Below, piece by piece: positions 14,698 to 22,643 of a stretch of 38,072 bases of DNA. The DNA is taken from contig CALVWO010000010.1 in the NCBI GenBank assembly GCA_944367465.1, forward strand, positions 1 through 38,072. The letters run 5' to 3'. This DNA comes from an uncultured Clostridia bacterium. GTDB taxonomy: Bacteria > Bacillota > Clostridia > Christensenellales > Borkfalkiaceae. Each line of letters opens with the position of its first letter. Positions within the stretch are counted from its first letter, which is position 1. The notes below the pieces were generated by a model. The model made no database searches. It had not been told where the DNA came from and saw only the letters and a program-made list of their open reading frames with translations. Position numbers and translations under genes: made by a program.

Positions 14698-17033
14698 GAT
14701 CTGTCCTCTCCGGGGGCGGCCTCGTCGAGCGCCGCTTCATCGAGCCCCGCAATCGCGCCCTCTTTTTTCATGGGATGCTTTTTATTCCAGAGCACGATCC
14801 CTGCAACGGCTGCCGCCGCGGCTGCAATGAAGATGAAGCACGTCCACCACCACGAGCCGATGAGATAGATCGCCGTGGAGACAACGTAGCTCGTTGCGAG
14901 CCAGAAGAGCAGCGTCCACCTGAATTTGCCCTTGGGGAGCTCCGCCTTTGCCGTTGCGCAAGCCGCAAAGCAGGGAATGGTGAGCATGTTGAAGGCGATG
15001 AAGGAGATGAGCCCGGGGATCCCGATCCCTGTACCCTGGATCATGGCGGTGACCTCCGAGACGCCGTCCTCCGTGGAGATGAGCGAGCCCGCGATGACCG
15101 CGGCAAGGGAGCCGAACGTTGCGATGACGTTCTCCTTCGCCACAAGTCCCGTGATGGCTGCGACGGCAAATACCCAACCGAATTCGCTGCCGAGCTGCGA
15201 GCCGAACCCGAGCGGCGTGAAGAGCGGCTGAATGAGCATTCCGAGGGAGCCGAGGATACTCTCGTTCATGCGGAGATTATCGCCGTCCTCGTTGATGAGG
15301 AACTGCCATCTCCAGTTGAAGGACGAGAAGAACCAGATGATGATGGTCGACGCCAGGATAATGGTGAACGCCTTTTTGACGTAGTGTTTCGTCTTATCCC
15401 ACAGGTGCACCATGAGGCTCTGGAAACGGGGCGCGTGATATGCGGGGAGTTCCATGATGAAGGGCGGAACCTCGCCGCGCATCGTCGTAGAGCGCATGAG
15501 GATGACGGTTGCGATCGCCGTGCAGATACCCAGCAGATACATGCACATCGTGATAACGTCCGCATTCCCCACGCCGTAGTATGCGACGATGGCGCCTGCG
15601 ACTGCCGTGAGGATGGGCAGTTTCGCCCCGCACGAGAAGAACGGTATGACGCGGACGGTGGAGGTGCGCTCCTTTTCGTCGGCGAGCGTGCGGGTGTTGA
15701 TCATTGCGGGCAGCGAGCAGCCGAAACCCATGACCATGGGCATGAACGCTCTACCGGAGAGCCCGAACTTACGGAAGATGCGGTCGAGGATGAACGCGAT
15801 ACGCGCCATGTAGCCGGTATCTTCGAGAATGGAGAAGAACAGGAAGAGCGTGAGGATCTGGGGAATAAACCCGAGCACCGCGAACACGCCGCCCAGGATC
15901 CCGTCGACGATGAAACTGCCGACCCAGGGAGCCGCATTGGCGCACGCCATTTCCGCAAGCACGTTGATCCATTCGAGCACCCAGTTGAGCAGGTTCGTAA
16001 AGATCACGCCCGGCGAGAATACCGCGCCGTCGTAGAAACATGCAAGCAGCGTAACGGCGCCGTTCTCCATGTTCATGCCGAGGTCTTCCAGCGTGGGCAA
16101 GCCGCCCGCGATGGCGCTGATGTAGAAGAGATCCTCCGAGAATGTGAGGTGGAAGATGACGAAGAGGATGACGATAAAGATGGGAATACCCCAGACGCGG
16201 TGCGTGAGCACCTTATCTGCTTTATCGCTCTTGGTGAGCTTCTCCCCCTTCGCGCCCCTGCGGGTATACGCGGAGGAATAGTTTGCCGAAATATATTTGT
16301 AGCGCGCGTCCGCGACGACCGCTTCGAGGTCTGTCCCGAAGGTATCGTCTTTGAAGGTGGATTTGAATTCATCGACCATCTTGACGAGCTCGGGGTGCAT
16401 CTGCGTCTCGATCTCGTCCATTTCGGAGAGCTTTACCGCATGGAAGAGCGGCGCGCCCACGCCCTGCGCTTTGAGTGCGATGTTCACATCCTGCACGAGG
16501 TGCGCGATGGGCGAATCCCTGAGGACGGTGACCCCCTCGCGCCCCTTATTGGAGACGGAGATGGCTCTGTCCATGAGTTCCTTGATGCCCGTTCCCCTGA
16601 GCGCCGAGATGGCGACGACGGGGAGCCCGATCTTCTCTTCCAGGAGCTTTGCGTCGATGGTATCGCCCGTCTTTTCCACCGCGTCCATCATGTTGAGCGC
16701 GATGACGATGGGAACATCGATCTCCATGAGCTGAGTCGTGAGATAGAGGTTGCGTTCGAGGTTGGTCGCGTCTACGATGTTGATGACGCAGGCGGGCTTC
16801 TCTTCGAGAATGAAGTTCCGCGAGATGACCTCTTCGGGCGTATAGGGCGAGAGCGAGTAGATCCCGGGCAGATCGACGATCTGAACGGGCTCGGCGCCCT
16901 TCTTGTATGTACCGACCTTCTTATCCACCGTGACGCCCGGCCAGTTGCCGACGTACGCCGTGGATCCCGTGAGGAGGTTGAACAGCGTGGTCTTCCCGCA
17001 GTTGGGGTTGCCCGCCAAGGCGAATTGCTTCAT
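14694..17033 (-). CDS. feoB: Ferrous iron transporter FeoB
   Basis: The inner-membrane Fe(II) permease with an N-terminal GTPase domain. The 779-residue protein has G1 GNPNCGKTT (residues 8-16), G3 DLPGIYS, G4 NMMD and the SALRG loop, a helical spacer, and then a C-terminal membrane domain with two Gate repeats (GYMARIAFILDRIF, GFGCSLPAMINTR, PFFSCGAKLP). The end carries a Trp-rich helix and an acidic tail. The start at 17033 follows GGAGGTGA; an in-frame ATG eight codons upstream is less well placed. It overlaps feoA by four bases and the Cys-rich peptide gene by four bases. Transcription should come from the promoter at 17618-17646, flanked by palindromic operator candidates. Confidence 0.97.
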   Translation of the reverse strand: MKQFALAGNPNCGKTTLFNLLTGSTAYVGNWPGVTVDKKVGTYKKGAEPVQIVDLPGIYSLSPYTPEEVISRNFILEEKPACVINIVDATNLERNLYLTTQLMEIDVPIVIALNMMDAVEKTGDTIDAKLLEEKIGLPVVAISALRGTGIKELMDRAISVSNKGREGVTVLRDSPIAHLVQDVNIALKAQGVGAPLFHAVKLSEMDEIETQMHPELVKMVDEFKSTFKDDTFGTDLEAVVADARYKYISANYSSAYTRRGAKGEKLTKSDKADKVLTHRVWGIPIFIVILFVIFHLTFSEDLFYISAIAGGLPTLEDLGMNMENGAVTLLACFYDGAVFSPGVIFTNLLNWVLEWINVLAEMACANAAPWVGSFIVDGILGGVFAVLGFIPQILTLFLFFSILEDTGYMARIAFILDRIFRKFGLSGRAFMPMVMGFGCSLPAMINTRTLADEKERTSTVRVIPFFSCGAKLPILTAVAGAIVAYYGVGNADVITMCMYLLGICTAIATVILMRSTTMRGEVPPFIMELPAYHAPRFQSLMVHLWDKTKHYVKKAFTIILASTIIIWFFSSFNWRWQFLINEDGDNLRMNESILGSLGMLIQPLFTPLGFGSQLGSEFGWVFAVAAITGLVAKENVIATFGSLAAVIAGSLISTEDGVSEVTAMIQGTGIGIPGLISFIAFNMLTIPCFAACATAKAELPKGKFRWTLLFWLATSYVVSTAIYLIGSWWWTCFIFIAAAAAAVAGIVLWNKKHPMKKEGAIAGLDEAALDEAAPGEDRS

Positions 17034-17263
17034 TTTTTCACCTCCATCGTCACACATGCCGCCTCCGTTTTGCGGAGCGTAAGTTCATAACCGCGCAGGG
17101 TGATCTCGATGGGATCCCCGAGCGGCGCCTTTTTCCGCATCACGACTTCCGCGCCGGGCGTAACGCCCATATCGAAGAGCCGCCTCCTGATGCGCCCCTC
17201 CCCCGCGACGGCGACGATGACGCCTTTCTCGCCGGGGACGAAATCCTCCAACAATTTTTGCAT
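17030..17263 (-). CDS. feoA: FeoA-domain protein (second copy)
   Basis: A 77-residue SH3-like FeoA protein, a cytoplasmic partner of FeoB. The fold-typical RRRLFDMGVTPGAEVVMRKK and the later GDPIEITLRGYELTLRKTEA are visible. The ATG at 17263 has only a distant GGAGG (15 bases away), so initiation may be weak or coupled to the upstream copy; the longer open frame has no better start. Its stop overlaps the feoB ATG (ATGA). It is the second of two tandem feoA genes and more typical of the family than the first. Confidence 0.9.
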   Translation of the reverse strand: MQKLLEDFVPGEKGVIVAVAGEGRIRRRLFDMGVTPGAEVVMRKKAPLGDPIEITLRGYELTLRKTEAACVTMEVKK

Positions 17264-17307
17264 AGTTACTTTATCGTACCTCCGAAAAATAAATGCGTTG
17301 TTCTGCG

Positions 17308-17520
17308 TTACGCGACATAGATATGCGCGGCAACGTTCCTGTCGAGGGCGAGCCTGCCCTCCTTTACGCGGCATACGGTGCTGCCGCCCGCCGAAGAGAG
17401 CACCGTGACGGTTGCATCGACGAGCAGCCCGAGATTGGCAAGGTGCTTTTTCGTCTTTTCGTCTGCAACGATCTTCACGATCCTCACTTCCTGCCCGATG
17501 GGCGCAAGTACTAACGGCAT
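17308..17520 (-). CDS. feoA: FeoA-domain protein (first copy)
   Basis: A 70-residue FeoA-like protein opening the operon: MPLVLAPIGQEVRIVKI, then KKHLANLGLLVDATVTVLSS and a final LALDRNVAAHIYV. It follows AGGAGAT at the right distance. It diverges from the second copy, so they are not a recent duplication; tandem divergent feoA genes are common in Clostridia. A 44 bp gap separates it from the next gene. The leader contains palindromic sites and a CGCCGC/GCGGCG hairpin close to the ribosome site. Confidence 0.9.
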   Translation of the reverse strand: MPLVLAPIGQEVRIVKIVADEKTKKHLANLGLLVDATVTVLSSAGGSTVCRVKEGRLALDRNVAAHIYVA

Positions 17521-17556
17521 TGTTACATCTCCTTTCACGCCGCCCTCTGCGGCGAG

Positions 17557-17572
17557 GTTCGCATAAGCGAAC
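17557..17572 (-). promoter_or_regulatory. Feo palindrome C (operator candidate)
   Basis: GTTCGCATAAGCGAAC, a perfect 6+6 dyad in the feo leader, 37 bp before the first feoA start. It is one of three copies. Confidence 0.65.
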
Positions 17573-17592
17573 TAATCTTCCTTTGATTTTTT

Positions 17593-17608
17593 GTTCGCCT
17601 TGGCGAAC
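17593..17608 (-). promoter_or_regulatory. Feo palindrome B (operator candidate)
   Basis: GTTCGCCTTGGCGAAC, a perfect dyad lying just downstream of the predicted transcription start, well placed for repression. Confidence 0.7.
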
Positions 17609-17617
17609 TACGGTCTT

Positions 17618-17646
17618 ATTCTATCACGAAGTCCGCGCCGTGTCAA
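17618..17646 (-). promoter_or_regulatory. Promoter of the feo operon
   Basis: TTGACA (17641-17646) and TAGAAT (17618-17623), 17 bp apart on the minus strand, bracketed by palindromes A and B. Confidence 0.88.
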
Positions 17647-17674
17647 CTGTTTGAAGGTCATTTTTTCAAAAAAA

Positions 17675-17690
17675 GTTCGCATTTGCGAAC
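17675..17690 (-). promoter_or_regulatory. Feo palindrome A (operator candidate)
   Basis: GTTCGCATTTGCGAAC, upstream of the -35 box and 82 bp centre-to-centre from palindrome B. All three sites share exact GTTCGC half-sites and differ only in the central four bases. Confidence 0.65.
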
Positions 17691-17775
17691 AATTCTTCTC
17701 CGTACAGGGCATGCGCCGCATGCGTTCCCGTGCAGATCGCCCCTTTTTTCCATATTATATATTACGAACCATAAA

Positions 17776-17802
17776 TTACGGACGGCAAAACGCCGTCCGT
17801 AA
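17776..17802 (-). terminator. Hairpin after the ATP-grasp gene
   Basis: An 11 bp perfect stem (17776-17786 with 17792-17802), loop of 5, starting 4 bp past the stop and followed by TTTATGG on the minus strand. Confidence 0.75.
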
Positions 17803-17806
17803 AAAA

Positions 17807-18982
17807 TTATCGGGAAAGATCTTTAAAGAAAGCGCAGACCTCCGCCTCCGTGGGAAAACATGCGATGTAGCGGTAATCCCCCATGGCGGGCGCGAGCGCC
17901 TTATCGACCTCGCCGTACTCTTTGAGGCAGGCGCCGTATTTTTGCAGGATCGCGTCGTGCGGGAGCGCGTAAACGTGCTCCTTCCGCCTGCCGATGAACG
18001 CGCAGAAGGATTTTTCGCGGCATGCCCCGGCGGGAGGGATGCCCGCAATCATATCTGCCCAGATCCGGTAGACGTCCGTTCCGTTCGCGTAGTTCATCAT
18101 ATCGGGAGAACAGCCGCCCGAGGGGCGCATATTTACTTCGAGCGCGACGATATCGCCCTTTTTGCCGAGATGGCAGTCCGCATTCAGACGGAAAAACTCG
18201 AAGTGCACAAAGCGGCTCTTTACCCCGAAGGACTTCACCGCCGCCCTGCCCTTTGCGCGCACCTCGTCGGAGAGTTCCTTTACAATATAAAAACAGCTCT
18301 CCGCGCGCTCGTTCACCACATCCATGAGCGATCCGGGCGTGACGTTGCCCGTCTCGAACACGGGCTGCCCCGCGCCGTCGATGATCGCGTCGTACGAGCA
18401 GATGGTGCCGTCGATATATTCCTCCATGATATAGCCCGCATGCCCCGCCGCGAAGAATTTTTTGAGATCGTCCTCGCATGCGATGCGGTAGGTCGCGTTC
18501 GCGCCCACGCCGTTATCGGGCTTGACGACGGCGCGCCCGACCTCTTTGAGGAACGCCGCACACGCGGCATAGTCGTCCGCCATGCGGTAACGCGCGACGG
18601 GAATGCCCGCCGCCTCGTAGCGCGCCTTCATCTTCGATTTGAATTTGACGGGCGGCATATCGGCGGAGCGGAATCCCGTGGAAATATTGAAATCGTCGCG
18701 CAGGCGCGCGTTCTGTTCCAGCCAGTATTCGTTGTTGCTCTCGAGCCAGTCGATCCTGCCGTACCGGAAGGCGAAAAAGGCGACGGCGCGGTACACCTCG
18801 TCGTAATTTTCCAGCGAACCGACCCTGTAATACTCCGTGAGCGCCGCCCGAAGCTCGGGTCTGAGTTCATCGTAAGGACAGTCCCCGATCCCGAGGACGT
18901 TGAGCCCGCGCTCTTTCAGCGCGGCGCAGAAACGCCAGTAGCTCTCCGGAAAATTCGGAGAAAGAAAGATAAAGTTTTTCAT
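17807..18982 (-). CDS. ATP-grasp domain protein, substrate unknown
   Basis: A 391-residue cytoplasmic ATP-grasp ligase-like protein. An N-terminal Rossmann-like domain (FIFLSPNFPESYWRF, LGIGDCPYD) precedes the grasp: AVVKPDNGVGANATYRI binds ATP, EEYIDGTICSYDAIID is the central strand, and FEFF with ALEVNMRPSGGCSPDMMNYA supplies the Mg-binding Glu and Asn. It resembles carboxylate-amine ligases of the carbamoyl-phosphate-synthase-like group, which join an acyl phosphate to an amine. The start at 18982 follows GAGGGGG. It lies 48 bp behind the esterase on one transcript, so the pair may act on the same small molecule. No peptide or NRPS genes are nearby. Confidence 0.85.
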   Translation of the reverse strand: MKNFIFLSPNFPESYWRFCAALKERGLNVLGIGDCPYDELRPELRAALTEYYRVGSLENYDEVYRAVAFFAFRYGRIDWLESNNEYWLEQNARLRDDFNISTGFRSADMPPVKFKSKMKARYEAAGIPVARYRMADDYAACAAFLKEVGRAVVKPDNGVGANATYRIACEDDLKKFFAAGHAGYIMEEYIDGTICSYDAIIDGAGQPVFETGNVTPGSLMDVVNERAESCFYIVKELSDEVRAKGRAAVKSFGVKSRFVHFEFFRLNADCHLGKKGDIVALEVNMRPSGGCSPDMMNYANGTDVYRIWADMIAGIPPAGACREKSFCAFIGRRKEHVYALPHDAILQKYGACLKEYGEVDKALAPAMGDYRYIACFPTEAEVCAFFKDLSR

Positions 18983-19030
18983 ATCCGTACCCCCTCGCGG
19001 CACTTCCGCCGCGCATCCGACCCGTAAAAC

Positions 19031-19774
19031 TCAGTCCCGCACCGTAAATCCCAAAAAGCGCATCGCCGCGGGAAGGCGCCTGCGCCATGCCTTTTCGGTA
19101 TGCTTCGCGCCCCTGATCATTTCGAACACATATTCGCCGCCCCATTCCCCGAGCGCCGCTCTGACCGCCGCAAGCGCGGGGCGCTGGTTGGGAAAGAGCG
19201 CGCTCATCTCCGCCGTGCCGTAATCGAAGTACAGCGCCGCGTCGGGCGCGAACTTCTTTACGAACGCCGCGCTCTTTTCGGGATCCGTCCAGACGGCTGC
19301 CGACATAGAGACCGCGCGCGAAAAGATATGCCCGTACTCCGCAAGCGCGTACATCGCCATCAGTCCGCCCATCGAACTGCCCATGATAAACGTGTGGGAA
19401 CGGTCAAAATGCGTGCCGTACCTGCCGTCGATATGCGGTTTGAGGGTGCCCGTGAGCCAGTCCATGAACACCTTCCCCTTGCCCTCGGAGACGATGTTCT
19501 CGTTCACGCGGAAGGGAAAGGGCGAATACTCCGCGAGTCTGTTCTTCCTATCGCACGCGACGCCGACGACGAGGAGCGGGATTCCGTTTGCATCGAGAAA
19601 TTCCCCGAGCCGCAGGCTCCCGCCGTACGGCGACCGCTCATCGAAAAATGCGGTCTGTCCGTCGAAGAGGTAGAGCACGGCGCAGGGACGCCCGCCCTTC
19701 GGGATATAGACGGAGACGATGCGTTCCTCGGCGCCCGCAGGCGCCGGCACAATGGCGGTAAATTCTTCAATCAT
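19031..19774 (-). CDS. Alpha/beta-hydrolase, putative esterase
   Basis: A 247-residue hydrolase of the esterase D/enterochelin-esterase-like group. The nucleophile elbow GSSMGG (GxSxG) follows SHTFIM, and YLFDGQTAFFDE near the N-terminus, VGVACDRKNRLAEYSPF and the late GAKHTEKAW, which would give the catalytic His, are typical of the family. There is no signal peptide, so it is cytoplasmic. The ATG at 19774 is about 9 bases past the -10 box and has no ribosome site, so the mRNA may be leaderless; a TTG two codons upstream also keeps the frame. It is the first gene of a two-gene transcript with the ATP-grasp protein. The natural substrate is unknown; siderophore or acyl esters are possibilities. 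Confidence 0.87.
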   Translation of the reverse strand: MIEEFTAIVPAPAGAEERIVSVYIPKGGRPCAVLYLFDGQTAFFDERSPYGGSLRLGEFLDANGIPLLVVGVACDRKNRLAEYSPFPFRVNENIVSEGKGKVFMDWLTGTLKPHIDGRYGTHFDRSHTFIMGSSMGGLMAMYALAEYGHIFSRAVSMSAAVWTDPEKSAAFVKKFAPDAALYFDYGTAEMSALFPNQRPALAAVRAALGEWGGEYVFEMIRGAKHTEKAWRRRLPAAMRFLGFTVRD

Positions 19775-19782
19775 TTGCAAAT

Positions 19783-19811
19783 ATTATATACCCTGCCCTG
19801 CGGATTGTCAA
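19783..19811 (-). promoter_or_regulatory. Promoter of the esterase/ATP-grasp operon
   Basis: TTGACA (19806-19811) and TATAAT (19783-19788), 17 bp apart; the predicted start coincides with the esterase start codon. Confidence 0.88.
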
Positions 19812-19862
19812 CTTTGCTCTCGGCAAAATGTGCATGATTCCAACAAAAAACTGTGCGTTTTC

Positions 19863-19891
19863 TTGACAATTCCCCCTTTCATGATTATACT
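19863..19891 (+). promoter_or_regulatory. Promoter of the YghO-like gene
   Basis: TTGACA (19863-19868) and TATACT (19886-19891), 17 bp apart, divergent from the esterase promoter. Confidence 0.88.
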
Positions 19892-19922
19892 AAGAGAGGA
19901 ATTTGTCACAGGAGAATATGAC

Positions 19923-21035
19923 ATGATCACGATCAGAGAAGTGAGAACGCGCAGCCAGCGCAGAGCGTTTGTGCAGTTTCCGCTCAGGCTCTATAAAAAC
20001 AACCCCTGTTTCGTCCCGCCCCTGTATTCCGACGAGATGAAACTCTTTCGCAAAGACTACCACTATTACGACGACGCGGAGGCGGTGTACTATCTTGCAT
20101 ACCGCGGAAAGAAGGTCGTGGGACGCATCTCGGGGATCCTGCAGCGGAAGAGCAACGAAAAATGGAAGCAAAAGCGCGTGCGCTTTACGCGGTTCGACTG
20201 CCTCGACGACCAGGAGGCAGCCGACGCCCTCTTCGGCGCGGTGGAAGCGTGGGCAAAGCGCAAGGGCATGGAGGAAGTCGTGGGACCGCTCGGGTTTTCC
20301 GATCTGGAGCGCGAGGGGCTGCTCATCGAAGGGTTCGACGAGCTCTCCACCTTCGAGGAACAGTATAACTACCCTTACTATCAGAAACTCATCGAAAATC
20401 TCGGGTACGAAAAGGAAGTCGACTGGATCGAACACAAGCTCTATGCGCCCGAAACGCCCGATCCGCGCATCCGCGATATGCGCGAAAAGCTGCTGAAACG
20501 GTTCAACCTGCACATGAGCGACGCAAAAAACGCGAAAGAATTCATCGAACGCTACAAAGACGACTTTTTCCGCCTCCTCGACGATACCTACGCCGAGATC
20601 TACGGCACGGTGCCCTTTACGGAAAAAATGAAACGGGAGCTCGTGAAGAACTTCAAGCTCCTCATCGACGTGCGCTATATCGCCATGGTGCTTGACGAAA
20701 ACGAAAAGCCCGTCTGCTTCGGGCTCTGTTTTCCCTCCATCGCAAGAGCGGTGCAGAAATCGGGCGGGCGCCTCACCCTCCCCACCATCTTCCGCGTTCT
20801 GCGCTCCGTAAAAAAGCCCGAGATCATCGACCTTGCGCTCATCGGCGTCGTGCCGGCATACCGCGGCGTAAGCCTTGTGATGATCGACGAGATCATGCGC
20901 ATGCTCACGCAGGGCACGGCGCAATACTGCGAGACCAACCTCAACCTCGAGAACAATTACAGCATCCATAACCTTTGGAAAAACTTCCGCAGCGTGCAGC
21001 ATAAGCGCAGGAGATCGTTCGTCAAGAAGATATGA
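19923..21035 (+). CDS. YghO-like GNAT-fold protein
   Basis: A 370-residue cytoplasmic protein resembling the YghO family of GNAT-fold proteins, which is widespread but has no settled function. The N-terminal half has FPLRLYKNNPCFVPPLYSDE, YLAYRGKKVVGRI and GPLGFSDLEREGLLIEGFDE. The C-terminal half has a second acetyltransferase-like unit ending in VVPAYRGVSLVMIDEIMR and CETNLNLENNYSIHNLWKNF, where an acetyl-CoA loop would lie. AGGAG precedes the ATG at 19923. It has its own promoter and a strong terminator, so it is a single-gene transcript. Whether it acetylates anything cannot be told from the sequence. Confidence 0.85.
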   Translation: MITIREVRTRSQRRAFVQFPLRLYKNNPCFVPPLYSDEMKLFRKDYHYYDDAEAVYYLAYRGKKVVGRISGILQRKSNEKWKQKRVRFTRFDCLDDQEAADALFGAVEAWAKRKGMEEVVGPLGFSDLEREGLLIEGFDELSTFEEQYNYPYYQKLIENLGYEKEVDWIEHKLYAPETPDPRIRDMREKLLKRFNLHMSDAKNAKEFIERYKDDFFRLLDDTYAEIYGTVPFTEKMKRELVKNFKLLIDVRYIAMVLDENEKPVCFGLCFPSIARAVQKSGGRLTLPTIFRVLRSVKKPEIIDLALIGVVPAYRGVSLVMIDEIMRMLTQGTAQYCETNLNLENNYSIHNLWKNFRSVQHKRRRSFVKKI

Positions 21036-21055
21036 TCCCGCCCGCAGCAGACGAT

Positions 21056-21100
21056 AAGCCGCGCAGCGCCCGTTTTCGGGCGCCGCGCGGCTTGCTTTTT
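21056..21100 (+). terminator. Terminator of the YghO-like gene
   Basis: A long stem (21056-21072 with 21077-21093, one mismatch) around TTTT, then GCTTTTT. A smaller CCCGTC/GACGGG hairpin at 21109-21126 faces the glycosidase gene and has no T-run. Confidence 0.9.
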
Positions 21101-21129
21101 CCTCACGCCCCGTCGGGAAAGACGGGCGG

Positions 21130-22443
21130 TCAGTTCTTTTTATACACGCACGCGGTATGCGGCGGGAGATAGATATCGTTGAGGTTGCGCACCTGACCGT
21201 CGAGAAGGTTGACCCCCTCCGCCTCTTCCACGCGTACGGTGCAGTCTCCTTCGCCGATGTTGACGGCGACGATCATCTTTTCCCCGTTCCACTCGCGCAC
21301 GAAGGAGAAGTTGGTGTTCATGCAGGTCGCCTTGGCATAGGTGCCGTAGCTGAGCGCAGGGCAGCTCTTTCTGATCGCGGCAAGTTTTTGAATGTGTGCG
21401 ACGAGCTCGGGGTGCGCAGTCTTATCGATGTTATCGATGCAGGGACGGAGCTTATAATCGAGATCGGACTTGTCCCCCTCGATGCCGAACTCCGAACCGT
21501 AATAAATGCAGGGGATCCCGGGCATCGTGAAGAGCAGCGTATAGAGATTGAGAAGGTTTTCCTTGTTTCTGAGTGCGGTGCAGGCGCGCTCGACGTCGTG
21601 ATTATCGACAAAGTTGAGAAGGTGCTTGCCTTTGAAGAGCGCCCACGGCGTATCGGCGAACAGGCGGCTCATGGAGTGCTCGATCTCGAAGAGGTTGTTC
21701 GAATTGAACGCCGAGACCATACTGCGGAACCCCTCGTAATTTGTGATGGAATCGAGGCGCTCCGGGCAGACGTTCTGCTGGAAGTTGTTGTTGTGGATGA
21801 CCTCGCCGACGAGGAAAAACGCCTCCTTCTCGGCATTGACCGTGCGGCGCAGGAGCTCCATGAACCACGGCGGGAGCAGATAGCTCACGTCGAGGCGCAA
21901 TCCGTCGATGCCGAACTCTCTGATCCAGAACCGCACCGCGTCCATGAGGTAGTTCTGCACGTCCTGATTTTCCAGCCGCAGCTTGACGAGTTCGGGATGC
22001 CCCTCCCAGTTCTCGTAATCCAGTCCGTCGTTATAGCGGGAATTGCCCCAGAAATTGATGTTGAACCAGAAACGGTAATCCGTCCCCTCCCGTTTTTGCA
22101 GCACTTCCTGAAAGGGCGGGAACATTCTGCCGACGTGGTTGAACACGCCGTCGAGCACGACGCGTATCCCCGCCGCGTGGAACGCCTCCACGAGCGCCCT
22201 GAATTCCTCGTTGGTGCCGAGGCGGCGGTCGATCTTATAAAAATCCACCGTGTCGTAGCCGTGCCGCTCGCTCTCGAAGAGCGGATTGAAGAGCACCGCC
22301 CCCACGCCGAGCTCTTTCAGACGGGGGATCTCCGCCCCGATCTTCGAAAGCCTGTGGCGCGTTTCGCCGAAGTCGTTCTCGCGCTCCGCACCGCAGAATC
22401 CGAGAGGATAGATCTGGTAAAATACGCTTTCGTCAAACCACAT
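21130..22443 (-). CDS. GH13 alpha-amylase-family glycosidase
   Basis: A 437-residue cytoplasmic (beta/alpha)8 glycosidase acting on alpha-glucans or maltodextrins. The four GH13 regions are clear: DGVFNH (98-103), GLRLDV with nucleophile Asp185, GEV with acid/base Glu214, and FVDNHD with Asp283. The early VFYQIYPLGF and the short C-terminal beta domain resemble the maltodextrin-hydrolase/neopullulanase branch, but without its N-terminal starch-binding domain. There is no signal peptide, so it would degrade imported oligosaccharides or stored glycogen. AGGAGATG precedes the ATG, and a promoter lies at 22476-22504. It is a single-gene transcript with no sugar transporter beside it. The precise linkage specificity is open. 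Confidence 0.92.
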   Translation of the reverse strand: MWFDESVFYQIYPLGFCGAERENDFGETRHRLSKIGAEIPRLKELGVGAVLFNPLFESERHGYDTVDFYKIDRRLGTNEEFRALVEAFHAAGIRVVLDGVFNHVGRMFPPFQEVLQKREGTDYRFWFNINFWGNSRYNDGLDYENWEGHPELVKLRLENQDVQNYLMDAVRFWIREFGIDGLRLDVSYLLPPWFMELLRRTVNAEKEAFFLVGEVIHNNNFQQNVCPERLDSITNYEGFRSMVSAFNSNNLFEIEHSMSRLFADTPWALFKGKHLLNFVDNHDVERACTALRNKENLLNLYTLLFTMPGIPCIYYGSEFGIEGDKSDLDYKLRPCIDNIDKTAHPELVAHIQKLAAIRKSCPALSYGTYAKATCMNTNFSFVREWNGEKMIVAVNIGEGDCTVRVEEAEGVNLLDGQVRNLNDIYLPPHTACVYKKN

Positions 22444-22475
22444 ATTGTGTCATCTCCTTTTATTCACACCAACAC

Positions 22476-22504
22476 ATTGTAGCACAGTCAAGGGAATTTG
22501 ACAA
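22476..22504 (-). promoter_or_regulatory. Promoter of the GH13 gene
   Basis: TTGTCA (22499-22504) and TACAAT (22476-22481), 17 bp apart on the minus strand. A TTGACT inside the spacer is too close to be the -35 box. Confidence 0.75.
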
Positions 22505-22576
22505 GAGGGTTTTACAAAATTTATGCGCTTTTTATCGCCTGCGGGCTGTGCGGGGCAGCTCTGCGCCCCATTTTGG

Positions 22577-22605
22577 TTGCATTTTGCGCGCGTCCGCGCT
22601 ATAAT
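22577..22605 (+). promoter_or_regulatory. Promoter of the M18 aminopeptidase gene
   Basis: TTGCAT (22577-22582) and TATAAT (22600-22605), 17 bp apart. Confidence 0.82.
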
Positions 22606-22643
22606 ACTCACGAAAATATTCACGGACGGCCAGGTGGTATTAT

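Noticed and set aside
14775..17090. ~770-codon open frame opposite feoB
   Set aside because: It spans the whole antisense of feoB with repetitive Asp/Glu/Arg composition and no start context. FeoB is certain.
17557..17690. Reading the feo palindromes as LexA/SOS boxes
   Set aside because: The Firmicutes LexA box is CGAAC-N4-GTTCG; here the half-sites are in the opposite order (GTTCGC-N4-GCGAAC) and the operon is for iron uptake.
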